From IMG/VR virus record IMGVR_UViG_3300042474_001160, positions 1-23,636 of that record: DNA of 23,636 bases; one strand, written 5' to 3'. A program made the translations under genes and the position numbers. This document shows, piece by piece, positions 15,300 through 23,300 of this stretch (position 1 is the stretch's first letter; the number at the start of each line of letters is the position of its first letter). The stretch is from a virus. A model generated the notes under the pieces. It searched no databases. It was not told where the DNA came from and saw only the letters and a program-made list of their open reading frames with translations.

Positions 15300-15473
15300 T
15301 TACTTCTCCAATCTAAACTTCATGAGGTATTTATTAGCTTCTGTTAAATCTTTTACTGGCTCTACGGTGTCCAGTAACATCACATGGCGTGATAGCTGTA
15401 GGATACGTTGGGCACGGAACAGGCGTTCATAACGGCTTTCACCGGGATAGGGTTGGCTCCATTTATATTCCAT
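15300..15473 (-). CDS. Small hypothetical protein (57 aa)
   Basis: This short gene runs from ATG 15473 to TAA 15300-15302. The product begins MEYKWSQPYPGESRYERLFR, continues AQRILQLSRHVMLLDTVEPV and ends KYLMKFRLEK. It is basic overall and mostly helical, with no recognised domain. Its start overlaps the stop of the membrane-protein gene by one base (TAATG), and its stop is one base before the next ATG, so it sits tightly inside an early operon. This exact packing is the main evidence that it is real. The function is unknown. Confidence 0.65.
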   Translation of the reverse strand: MEYKWSQPYPGESRYERLFRAQRILQLSRHVMLLDTVEPVKDLTEANKYLMKFRLEK

Positions 15474-15697
15474 TACATAGGCTCCACTGCTGATTTAAAA
15501 TCTTTGTCCCAGGATGCTTCTTGGACAGTATCCACCGGAGTGGCCATGATTTCTTCGACTGTCTTTCCCGCAGGTGTATGCGGTATTATGGATTTTTTCG
15601 CAGGATTTAAATTATAAACCCAAACAAATACAGCTATCCACAATATAACAGCTATAGTGGTCTTGCTATTCCATAGTTTTCTAATAAAATCATGCAT
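15473..15697 (-). CDS. Small predicted membrane protein (74 aa)
   Basis: The N-terminus has a basic start (MHDFIRKLWNSK) followed by one clear hydrophobic segment at residues ~13-30 (TTIAVILWIAVFVWVYNL), then a polar tail with PAKKSIIPHTPAGKTVEEIMATPVDTVQEASWDKDFKSA. This is a signal-anchor type layout. The positive residues lie before the segment, favouring an N-in/C-out orientation, but the tail is also mildly basic. It has a perfect sigma70 promoter and an AAAGGAG SD seven bases before ATG, so it should be strongly expressed early. Inner-membrane early proteins of phages can act in superinfection exclusion or lysis control; neither can be concluded here. Confidence 0.75.
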   Translation of the reverse strand: MHDFIRKLWNSKTTIAVILWIAVFVWVYNLNPAKKSIIPHTPAGKTVEEIMATPVDTVQEASWDKDFKSAVEPM

Positions 15698-15720
15698 TTA
15701 GTCACTCCTTTATTATGTAT

Positions 15721-15749
15721 ATTATACTATCTTTTGGTAGATTTGTCAA
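15721..15749 (-). promoter_or_regulatory. Perfect sigma70 early promoter for the small-gene operon
   Basis: Minus strand: TTGACA (15744-15749), a 17-bp spacer and TATAAT (15721-15726). Both hexamers and the spacing are consensus. The -35 overlaps the stop of the 88-residue gene. It drives the 74-, 57- and 74-residue genes. Confidence 0.92.
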
Positions 15750-16012
15750 CCATTTAATAACACACCAAAAGTCAAATATTGTTCATAATGGGCTATTTCT
15801 TGGTTGATTTGTTCTAATAGTTCCTTGTGCTTACGGGTTTGGCGACCCATTCTACGGCAGTTAATTTCTTCTTCTGATAATTTTTTAACCATAGCACCTA
15901 TAGCATCGCTCATTTTAAGCATGTCGTTGGTATGCTTTTTCATCTTATGTGCAGGTGCTTCTAGTTCAATTTGAACTTGTGCCCAATCTAAACTTTGAGT
16001 AATTTCAGCCAT
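15746..16012 (-). CDS. Small helical hypothetical protein (88 aa)
   Basis: With start ATG 16012 the product is MAEITQSLDWAQVQIELEAP, then HKMKKHTNDMLKMSDAIGAMVKKLSEEE, NCRRMGRQTRKHKELLEQINQEIAHYEQYL. It is a charged, probably coiled-coil protein without a recognised domain. An ATG 18 bases upstream (16030) lies between the -35 and -10 of the promoter, so it cannot be used from that transcript. ATG 16012 coincides with the predicted transcription start, so translation may be leaderless. A later ATG at 15943 (MKKHTND) is the alternative, with a weak SD. It is followed by the next early promoter, so it is a single-gene unit. Confidence 0.6.
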   Translation of the reverse strand: MAEITQSLDWAQVQIELEAPAHKMKKHTNDMLKMSDAIGAMVKKLSEEEINCRRMGRQTRKHKELLEQINQEIAHYEQYLTFGVLLNG

Positions 16013-16018
16013 GATACA

Positions 16019-16047
16019 AGTATAACACATTTTGGTGTAGTTGTCAA
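16019..16047 (-). promoter_or_regulatory. Sigma70 early promoter of the 88-aa gene
   Basis: Minus strand: TTGACA (16042-16047), a 17-bp spacer and TATACT (16019-16024, 5/6). The predicted start falls at or beside ATG 16012. It is divergent from the plus-strand late promoter five bases away. Confidence 0.85.
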
Positions 16048-16051
16048 TGTC

Positions 16052-16059
16052 GATAAATA
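16052..16059 (+). promoter_or_regulatory. T4-type late promoter for the gp14-gp15-NUDIX block
   Basis: GATAAATA on the plus strand lies 20 bases before ATG 16080, next to the divergent early promoter. It is the only clear late promoter on the plus strand. Confidence 0.65.
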
Positions 16060-16079
16060 CTAGATAATAGGATTAGGTA

Positions 16080-17738
16080 ATGCCAAGATTATCACTTTAC
16101 AAGCCCACCAAAGGTAATGACGACAAGTTCATCAATCGCACCATGAGCGAGATGTTTACCGTTGGTGGAGTCGATGTCTATGTCCACAAATATTTGGGAC
16201 CATTAGCACAGGCCAATGCCAGCGCCACAGAGTCGGGTGCTACTGGAATCATGGGCATACAGGATCTCTTGTTCCTCGAAAATCGTGATCGCAAGTATGA
16301 CACTAGTGTATATACCATGCGAACTATCTATCGCATCAATGACAACGATTTTGACCTACAACAGTTTGGATTATTCCTAACTGGTGATACCATGTTTGCG
16401 GTGGTCCACTATGATGACATGATCGACGTCATTGGACGCAAGCTCATGGTAGGTGATGTGCTAGAACTACCAAATCTAATAGACTACTATCCATTGGACG
16501 AAGGTGTTGGTGCCGCACTCAAACGATTCTATGTGGTCAATGATGCTAGCCGTGCCGCGGAAGGTTTCGCACAGACTTGGTGGCCACATCTATGGCGTGT
16601 TAAACTACAACCATTGGTAGACAGCCAAGAATACAAAGACATACTCAATAACTTACCAGCTAGCAACGACGAAACAAATACTAATACTCTGGGTGAAGTT
16701 ATCAGCACCTATAACAAATACATTGAGATCAATGATGCCATCGTTACTCGTGCAGAACAAGATGTACCTAAGAGTGGCTACGATACCAGCACGTTCTACA
16801 CTGAAAATGTTAACGCACATGGATTACCTGTTGACCCTGGTGCGCTAGATGCCAGTGACATGTCACCTGATGCTAGCTCAAACATTGCAGATGCCAGCGC
16901 ACAGACATTAACGTCAGCAGTAAAAATAGAAGGTTATCTCACTGGAGATGCACTACCACCAAACGGTGCCACAGTGGCCGCTGGTATCGCGTTCCCAGCT
17001 GCTCCAGGACAAGGCGACTACCATCTACGTTTAGATTACATACCTAATAGGCTGTTCCGATATGATGGTCGCCGTTGGGTCAAAGTAGAAGATTCAGTGA
17101 GAACTAACCTAACACCGGGCGTAGAAAATCAAACACAACTAAGTGGATTTATCAACGACACTAATCAGTTCATGAGTAACGGTGCAGCCTGGGACGCTAT
17201 ACGTATTTCAAATTCATACGTTCCAGCTGCTAATGCGGCTACATTATCGTTTACACTATCTACCAAGACAGTGGTCGTTAAAGTTCCATACAACAGCACC
17301 TATGGTGCTAGAACTCGTCTAGACGGATTACCTATCACTAATACTATATCTAACAGCAGTGGTAATATAGCTGTTACTATCACTGGTCCACTGTATCCAA
17401 GAAAGCTAAGGATAACATCTGCTACGGCCACGGGTGGTAATGCTACTATACGATTCGCTAGCCAATCAACTACACCGTTCGTAGTAGGTCAAGATATCTT
17501 GATAGCAGGTGTGGCTGGTAGCACAGCTTTCAATGGCAGTTATGTCGTGACTACAGCTAATGCATCAAGTGCGAGTTATACTCTAGCTGGTAATCTAACT
17601 GGCGTAGTATCAAGTGCTACTGTAGCAGATGCAAGTCCATTGCCAATTGGCAGTGTATTAGAATATACAATTTACAGAAATGTAGTCAATGAACGTCAGA
17701 GCTTGAGTCAAGCCCTGCGTCCTTCAGCGGATAACTAA
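16080..17738 (+). CDS. 14: gp14-like neck protein with an extra beta-rich domain
   Basis: This 552-residue protein is about twice T4 gp14 (256). Residues ~1-190 (FINRTMSEMFTVGGVDVYVHKYLGP, DLLFLENRDRKYDTSVYTMRTIYRI, FGLFLTGDTMFAVVHYDDM, MVGDVLELPNLIDYYPLD, KRFYVVNDASRA) follow the gp14 logic: a gene for a neck protein with 'FGL.i.D...f.v...' and a 'GD...fP' loop. Residues ~305-360 hold GDYHLRLDYIPNRLFRYDGRRWVKVED and an Asn/Gln-rich strand pair. The end, VNERQSLSQALRPSADN, is the C-terminus I recall from these phages. Between them, about 160 residues of Ser/Thr/Val-rich beta sequence appear to be inserted. Position directly before gp15, as in T4, supports gp14. In the family it joins head and tail with gp13. 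Sequence identity to T4 gp14 is too low to be sure. Confidence 0.6.
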   Translation: MPRLSLYKPTKGNDDKFINRTMSEMFTVGGVDVYVHKYLGPLAQANASATESGATGIMGIQDLLFLENRDRKYDTSVYTMRTIYRINDNDFDLQQFGLFLTGDTMFAVVHYDDMIDVIGRKLMVGDVLELPNLIDYYPLDEGVGAALKRFYVVNDASRAAEGFAQTWWPHLWRVKLQPLVDSQEYKDILNNLPASNDETNTNTLGEVISTYNKYIEINDAIVTRAEQDVPKSGYDTSTFYTENVNAHGLPVDPGALDASDMSPDASSNIADASAQTLTSAVKIEGYLTGDALPPNGATVAAGIAFPAAPGQGDYHLRLDYIPNRLFRYDGRRWVKVEDSVRTNLTPGVENQTQLSGFINDTNQFMSNGAAWDAIRISNSYVPAANAATLSFTLSTKTVVVKVPYNSTYGARTRLDGLPITNTISNSSGNIAVTITGPLYPRKLRITSATATGGNATIRFASQSTTPFVVGQDILIAGVAGSTAFNGSYVVTTANASSASYTLAGNLTGVVSSATVADASPLPIGSVLEYTIYRNVVNERQSLSQALRPSADN

Positions 17739-17740
17739 AG

Positions 17741-19153
17741 ATGGCCACAGCTAATATTCAATTTTTTTATGATGCCCAGATAGAGCGATTCCTTGCTCAA
17801 TTTATACGCATGGTATCAGGATTTCAAGTAGAGTTTGGCCAGGATCGCCAAGGTAATACTACCTTACAGCGTGTGCCTGTTTACTACGGTGACAGCAGTC
17901 GCCAAGTACAGGCCATACTCAGCCAGAATACCGCTGGTAATATGTTGCCCACAGTACCGGCCATGGCTGCTTGGATCAATAACATCACCTATGATCGCGA
18001 TCGCGTACAGGATCCTACTTTCATTGGCAAGATGCAGATCAGAGAACGCTACTACAATGAAGACACCATGGAGTACGAGAATCGCCAAGGTAATGCCTTC
18101 AGCATCGAACGCCTGATGCCTGTACCTTACACTATAGATTTAAAATTAGATATCTGGACATCTAATACCAAACAGAAACTACAGCTATTAGAACAATTGA
18201 TGGTGCTGTTTAATCCAGCATTGGAAATACAATCGACAGATAACTACATCGACTGGACCAGCCTAAGTGTGGTCTATCTGGAATCTCCTAATTGGACTAG
18301 CCGTAGCGTGCCGATTGGTACTGAAAATCCTATCGATGTGGCTACCTTGACATTCAAATTGCCCGTGTGGATCAGTCCACCAGCTAAAATCAAGAAGCTG
18401 GGAGTCATACAGAAGATCATCGCCAGCATACACGACAGCGATGGTAATCTCAGTGCTGATGTGATGAGTGAAGATAATCTACTAGGGCGTCGACAGTATT
18501 TCACTCCGCTAATGTATGGAGTACTGCTGATCGGTAATCAGTTGACCTTGCTTAAGATCAGTGAACTAGAACTGCCACGCGAACCTACCCTAGAAACCCC
18601 GACCAAAGTTGGTACCAAAGACATATGGCGTAGTTTGATCAGTGTCTATGGTGAACTACAGAATGGTATCAGCCAGGTCCGACTGCTGCAGGAAGATGGC
18701 CTCAATGAAGTCATTGGCACGGTCAGCTATCACCCTACTGATGACAGCCTATTGATTTTCAATGTCGACATAGATACCAAACCCTCCAATACCTTATCAC
18801 CGATCGATGCCATCGTTGATCCTCGCAAAGATTCCTCTGTATCATTAGCTCAATCAGCAGTCAATGGTACACGTTATCTGATCCTGGATGATATCGGAAG
18901 TTTTGACAATAATCCTGGAGATGGTGCTCCAATTTGGACTGGTATCGATGGTCTGCAATTGGTAGCCCATGCCAACGATATCATACAATACAATGGTACA
19001 AATTGGGCTGTTTCATTTGACAGCCAGACTGACACGACGCTACAATATGTAAGTAATCTCAATACTGGGACTCAATACAAGTGGAATCAATCTCAATGGG
19101 TAAAAAGCTACGAAGGCGAATACAAAGCAGGATCATGGACTCTAGTCATATAG
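17741..19153 (+). CDS. 15: Proximal tail sheath stabilisation protein gp15
   Basis: Residues ~1-240 match gp15: IQFFYDAQIERFLAQFIRMVSGFQVEF, TTLQRVPVYYGDSSRQV (T4: IRVPITYASKEHF), MLPTVPAMAAWINNITYDRDRVQDPTF, SIERLMPVPYTIDLKLDIWTSN, QLLEQLMVLFNPALEIQ, and a strand pair before TLTFKLPVWISPPAKIKKLG. In T4, gp15 hexamers cap the tube and sheath and bind the head neck. The protein is 470 residues against 272 in T4. The ~230-residue C-terminal extension contains RYLILDDIGSFDN, ANDIIQYNGTNWAVSFDS and YKWNQSQWVKSYEGEYKAGSWTLVI, W-hairpins also seen in related aquatic phages. It starts two bases after the gp14-like stop, in the same late operon. Confidence 0.85.
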   Translation: MATANIQFFYDAQIERFLAQFIRMVSGFQVEFGQDRQGNTTLQRVPVYYGDSSRQVQAILSQNTAGNMLPTVPAMAAWINNITYDRDRVQDPTFIGKMQIRERYYNEDTMEYENRQGNAFSIERLMPVPYTIDLKLDIWTSNTKQKLQLLEQLMVLFNPALEIQSTDNYIDWTSLSVVYLESPNWTSRSVPIGTENPIDVATLTFKLPVWISPPAKIKKLGVIQKIIASIHDSDGNLSADVMSEDNLLGRRQYFTPLMYGVLLIGNQLTLLKISELELPREPTLETPTKVGTKDIWRSLISVYGELQNGISQVRLLQEDGLNEVIGTVSYHPTDDSLLIFNVDIDTKPSNTLSPIDAIVDPRKDSSVSLAQSAVNGTRYLILDDIGSFDNNPGDGAPIWTGIDGLQLVAHANDIIQYNGTNWAVSFDSQTDTTLQYVSNLNTGTQYKWNQSQWVKSYEGEYKAGSWTLVI

Positions 19154-19566
19154 AAGGTGTAGGTACTTTCATCTACTCAATATCAACTCACCGTTATCTA
19201 TTCCTACTGCGCAACAGCACCAAGTATGCGGGTACCTGGGGATTAGCTGGTGGCAAGATCGATGCCAATGAGCAGATACTTGGGTCTCTGACCCGTGAAT
19301 TAAAAGAAGAACTTGGGTACGAATTCCAGGATGTCAAGGTCATTCCCATAGAAAAATTTACCAGCGACAACGGGCATTTCAGTTATCACACTTTCCTTAT
19401 TCCTGTTGACGAAGAATTCGTTCCCATATTGAACTATGAACATCGTGGATATTGTTGGGTGAATCTAGAAGATCATCCCAAACCTCTACATCCAGGGGTG
19501 TGGCGCACGATTAATTTTACTGCGGTAATTGAAAAGATTAAGACCTTAGAACGAGTCTTGTTATAG
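19135..19566 (+). CDS. NUDIX hydrolase
   Basis: This 143-residue protein carries a complete NUDIX box at residues 40-62 (G-x5-E-x7-RELKEELGY, with E46, R54, E55, E58, E59 in place). It is preceded by YAGTWGLAGG and a strand pair HRYLFLLRNS. NUDIX enzymes hydrolyse nucleoside diphosphates linked to another group, such as ADP-ribose, dinucleotide polyphosphates, oxidised dNTPs or NAD(H); the substrate cannot be told from the box alone. ATG 19135 lies inside the end of gp15 (19-base overlap) with AGGA just upstream. Upstream GTG/ATG choices at 19081 and 19096 lie deeper in gp15. It shares the late operon, and its stop is overlapped by six bases by the convergent 246-residue gene. Confidence 0.85.
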   Translation: MDSSHIEGVGTFIYSISTHRYLFLLRNSTKYAGTWGLAGGKIDANEQILGSLTRELKEELGYEFQDVKVIPIEKFTSDNGHFSYHTFLIPVDEEFVPILNYEHRGYCWVNLEDHPKPLHPGVWRTINFTAVIEKIKTLERVLL

Positions 19567-20301
19567 GTCGCACTCTAAGACCAAATCTCTGAAGCTGATT
19601 TGTCTATGATTAATGCACCATTTAAGTTGTTCTGGGATAGTAGATCTACCTGATTGAGTGACCCATATAAAATCAACGTCATTATATACATTAAATAGCT
19701 GAAAGCGATTCATGATTAGCTTATTGCTTTCTACTTCAAATTTCCATTTATCGTCATACCCATTGGTGTCTGCATAGATATTATTGTTATATCCTTCTGT
19801 GTCATATCCATCAAATCCTATTAAGTAGATACGTTTGTGACCATCAAATGCAGCGATATATGCGGCAGTAGTACCAGCATCAGCATAAGGATCATAAGGA
19901 ATCAGATAAAATTTATTTGGGTGTTCTAATAAGTGTAGATTGTTTGTATAAGCAATATTATCGTTAGTGTAAGAGCTGTTAGCTATTTCGTCAATGATGC
20001 CATTATTACCAGTAGCTACTAAAAAATCAGGAGCAAAATCTCTATATAAGGCATTACACCCATAGGTCTGCACAGTCTTGGCACCAAGTAATCCGCTAGG
20101 AGTTTTTAAGTGTTGAAGATTAAAATCTAATCGACTTGTGCCATTGCCGATAACAACAGCACGATTGCTGATCTGATTATTGGTTATCTGATTAGGGACT
20201 GTTTCAGTGATGTCATGCCAAACACGGCCTTCGTGCTTGCGTTCAACGACGATATCCTCACCTGTATAACCTCTTCGATATTTTTTGTTTAATTGAAGCA
20301 T
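19561..20301 (-). CDS. Rossmann-type protein resembling GT42/DUF115 glycosyltransferases
   Basis: This 246-residue protein has RAVVIGNGTSRLDFNLQHLK (nucleotide-loop-like GNGTS at 52-56), TYGCNALYRDFAPDFLVATGNNGIIDEI, KFYLIPYDPYADAGTTAAYIAAFDGHKRIYLIGFDGYD and a tail ending VLECDL. The sequence of motifs 'GNGpS ... cN ... TSgayA...A...G.keIyLiGfDfY' parallels the sialyltransferase family GT42 (Cst-II) and DUF115-like proteins, and I recall related proteins beside fibre genes of aquatic T4-like phages. The N-terminal ~45 residues are unlike those enzymes. If it is a transferase it could modify virion proteins or host surface sugars, but a role is not established. It starts nine bases after the 1028-residue fibre gene with a good SD (AAAGG), so it is probably co-expressed with it. 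Confidence 0.6.
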   Translation of the reverse strand: MLQLNKKYRRGYTGEDIVVERKHEGRVWHDITETVPNQITNNQISNRAVVIGNGTSRLDFNLQHLKTPSGLLGAKTVQTYGCNALYRDFAPDFLVATGNNGIIDEIANSSYTNDNIAYTNNLHLLEHPNKFYLIPYDPYADAGTTAAYIAAFDGHKRIYLIGFDGYDTEGYNNNIYADTNGYDDKWKFEVESNKLIMNRFQLFNVYNDVDFIWVTQSGRSTIPEQLKWCINHRQISFRDLVLECDL

Positions 20302-20310
20302 GTTTTACCT

Positions 20311-23300
20311 TTAAACAATGTATGTAGTCAATACTTTAATGTTAGCATTTTGCGCACCACTAGGTGTGTAGAACAATTTCACAGTTCCGCTGCTGATATT
20401 TGATTGGAACGTACCAGGAAGCGTGCTGATTATAGCATAGGTAGCTATATTAGAAGTCGCAGTATCATGAGATACTATAAGCTCAGCTGCTGATACACTA
20501 CCACCATTCTTGACTTGTACTGTATATCTAGCAGTGGTAAATGCTGATACGCTGAAACTGTCTAGCTCTTTTAGATTGGCGTCGGGTACATTTATAGCTG
20601 TCTGATCATAGACCGTTTTACCACGTAATTGCAATCTATCACCAGTTTCATTACCAATGTTGATATTACCTGATGAATCACCTAATACTGTTAATTGACC
20701 ATTAATCACAACATCGTTGGTGAATGTTACCTTACCATTTACACCATCAACGCTGACTCGCACTGTTGCACTACTTGTACCTGCTGTGATGTTGGCATAT
20801 GGTGGTGTAGCTACATCAAAGTTATTATAACCGTTACCGCTGGAAATAGCTGAAACTGTTGCTGTGGTTGTTAATACACGAGCGTCAATGACGTCACCTG
20901 TTGCTGGTGCTTCTGTAAATGTTAGTGTTGTGGTACTTACACTGTAAGCTGTTACTGGTATCTGTACGACACCGTTGACCATTACGATCGTGCCAGCAGT
21001 TGTTGAGGCTGAACTTAAGGTAAATGCTGTTGTTGATCCGTCACCATTGAATGCATTTGTAGCAATAATTGTGAATTGGCTACCTGCTGCCGTCCAATTA
21101 GTACCATCGTAGAACTCTACGTTGTTTGATGTTGTGCTATAACGTAACATACCTGCTACGTCAACATTACCTGCAGCACCCGGACGTGTGGCATTAGATC
21201 CGCTTGGTAAGATAATAGCACCAGCACTGTCAAATTTAGCTATTACGCCATTTTGTACTGTAGTGTTACCCGTTGAACTGAATACTATTGCACTCTTAGC
21301 AGTGTCTGCATAGATCAAACCATCATTACCAGTTGCGCCATAAACTTGGAACGCTTCTGCGGCTCTTGTGCTGTTGATAACTGCACCCTCACCTACCCAT
21401 AATGTTTTACCAACTGCTGTACCACCAGCAACTATTAATGCTCCTGTTGACAACGAACTTGTATCTGTTGCGGCATTGGCCCAGATCGTACCAGTTGCGG
21501 CTAGTGTATCTGCGTTGATCCTACTTGCTGAAACATTACCAGTGGTTTGTATGAAACCACTTGAATTAACTGCGGCTAGTGTCGTGGTTCCAGTTACGTT
21601 TAACGCTCCTGCGTTGACCACTGCTGCACTTACGTTCGCAGTTGTATTAATAAATCCACTTGAGTTAACAGCTACTAGTGTTGTAGTACCAGTTGCATTT
21701 AACGTGCCTGTACTTACTTCACTTGCTACCAAGTTACCAGTTGTATTAAATTGACCAGCTATCACAGTAGCAGCACTCACATTGCCGGTTGTATTAATTA
21801 AACCAGTTGAGTTAATTGCTCCACCATTGACTACTGCAGCTGATATGTTAGCTGTAGTATTAAAGAATCCGGTTGATGTGATATCGCCATTGACTGTTAG
21901 GGCATTTAGTACTGCGGTTGTGGCTAATAAGTTACCTGAAATGTTAACACCGCCACCAACGAAGTTAGTAGCTAGTACGTTACCACCAAAGTTAGCATAC
22001 GTACTACCGATCACTGCTCGGTTAAAGTTCCATGACGTTGTTGCGTGTGTATAGGTAATATTTGCGCCAACGTTACCGTAGTCGACGTTGATACCAGCGC
22101 CATCAGCTGCGGAACTAGTGCCTGCACCTCTGGCTAGAGTAATTTGTAAGTCAGTTACATCTAATGTTGTTGATTGGATTGCTGTTAATACACCTTGTAC
22201 CGTTAAGTTACCGGTGATAGTTGCATCACCACCGACCGTTAAGTTTTTAGCGATGCCAACACCACCAGCTGTGATAATCGCACCAGTTGTAGTGCTTGTG
22301 CTTTGTGTGTCATCTGTTGATTTAAATCGAGCACCAACTGTGATATTACCGCCCACACCTACACCACCACTAACTACTAAAGCACCAGTGGTAGTCGAAG
22401 TTGATGCTGTATTCGCTGAGAATGTAACTTGGCTGCTGGCAAATAGTGTTGAAAATGCACCGCTTGACGCAGCAGTATTACCAATCGGAGTAGAGTTAAT
22501 CGCAGCAAATTGTGCTAGTCCGCCAATAACGTTACCTGCAAAAGATGCCGTTGTCCCTGTAAATGTTGTCCCTGTATTTCCAATAAACCCAGCATCTACA
22601 TTACCAAAAGTAGCATCATCGGCAGTTACTAGTTGAGCAAGTACCGTACTTGCTACTACATTACCGCTTAGGTTAATGCTTGCACCAGTAAATATTGTAC
22701 CCGTATTACCAACAAATCCAGAATTAACCGCGCCAAATGTGCCCGCGGTACCTGTTACTGTTGCGCCAGCATTACCAATAGTAACTGCTGATATATTACC
22801 TACTGCCACTGTACTTGCTGTTAAGAAACTACCTTGTATTGTGCTTGCTAATACATTACCAGTTACATTTAAGTAACCAGTTACTGCTCCATTACCATTT
22901 ACTGTTAGTGCATTAAACGTACCTGCTGTCGCAAGTACGTTACCTGTGGTGTTTAGACCACCTGTTGTTAGTGCGTAATCAACTGTTAGGTTACCTAGAT
23001 GTAAATTAGCATAATTGCTAACTGCTACGTTACCATACGCAGTACCAGTTTCAGTTGTGCCAATTAAGCGGAATTCTTGGAAGTACTCACTCCAGATCAG
23101 TGCGCGGTTTTGTAAACTACCGCGATTGAATATAAACCCTTCATCGTAGGTATTAGTGCCCGCAAATCCATTGTTAAGTACGATCAGGGGATCGTTAACA
23201 AAGGTGTTGGTTGAAGCGATGGTAGTGTAGGCACTGGTACCTAAAACAAACAGGTTACCAGTGATCAGGAAGTCACCTGGTACTGTTACGTTACTGGCAA

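Noticed and set aside
19081-19134. Longer NUDIX start (GTG 19081 or ATG 19096)
   Set aside because: The added residues are very basic, lie deep inside gp15 and have no SD. ATG 19135 starts right before the conserved HIEGVGTFIY.
21511-22420. CRISPR-like periodic repeats
   Set aside because: The repeats are coding, in frame, degenerate and without unique spacers; they belong to the fibre protein.
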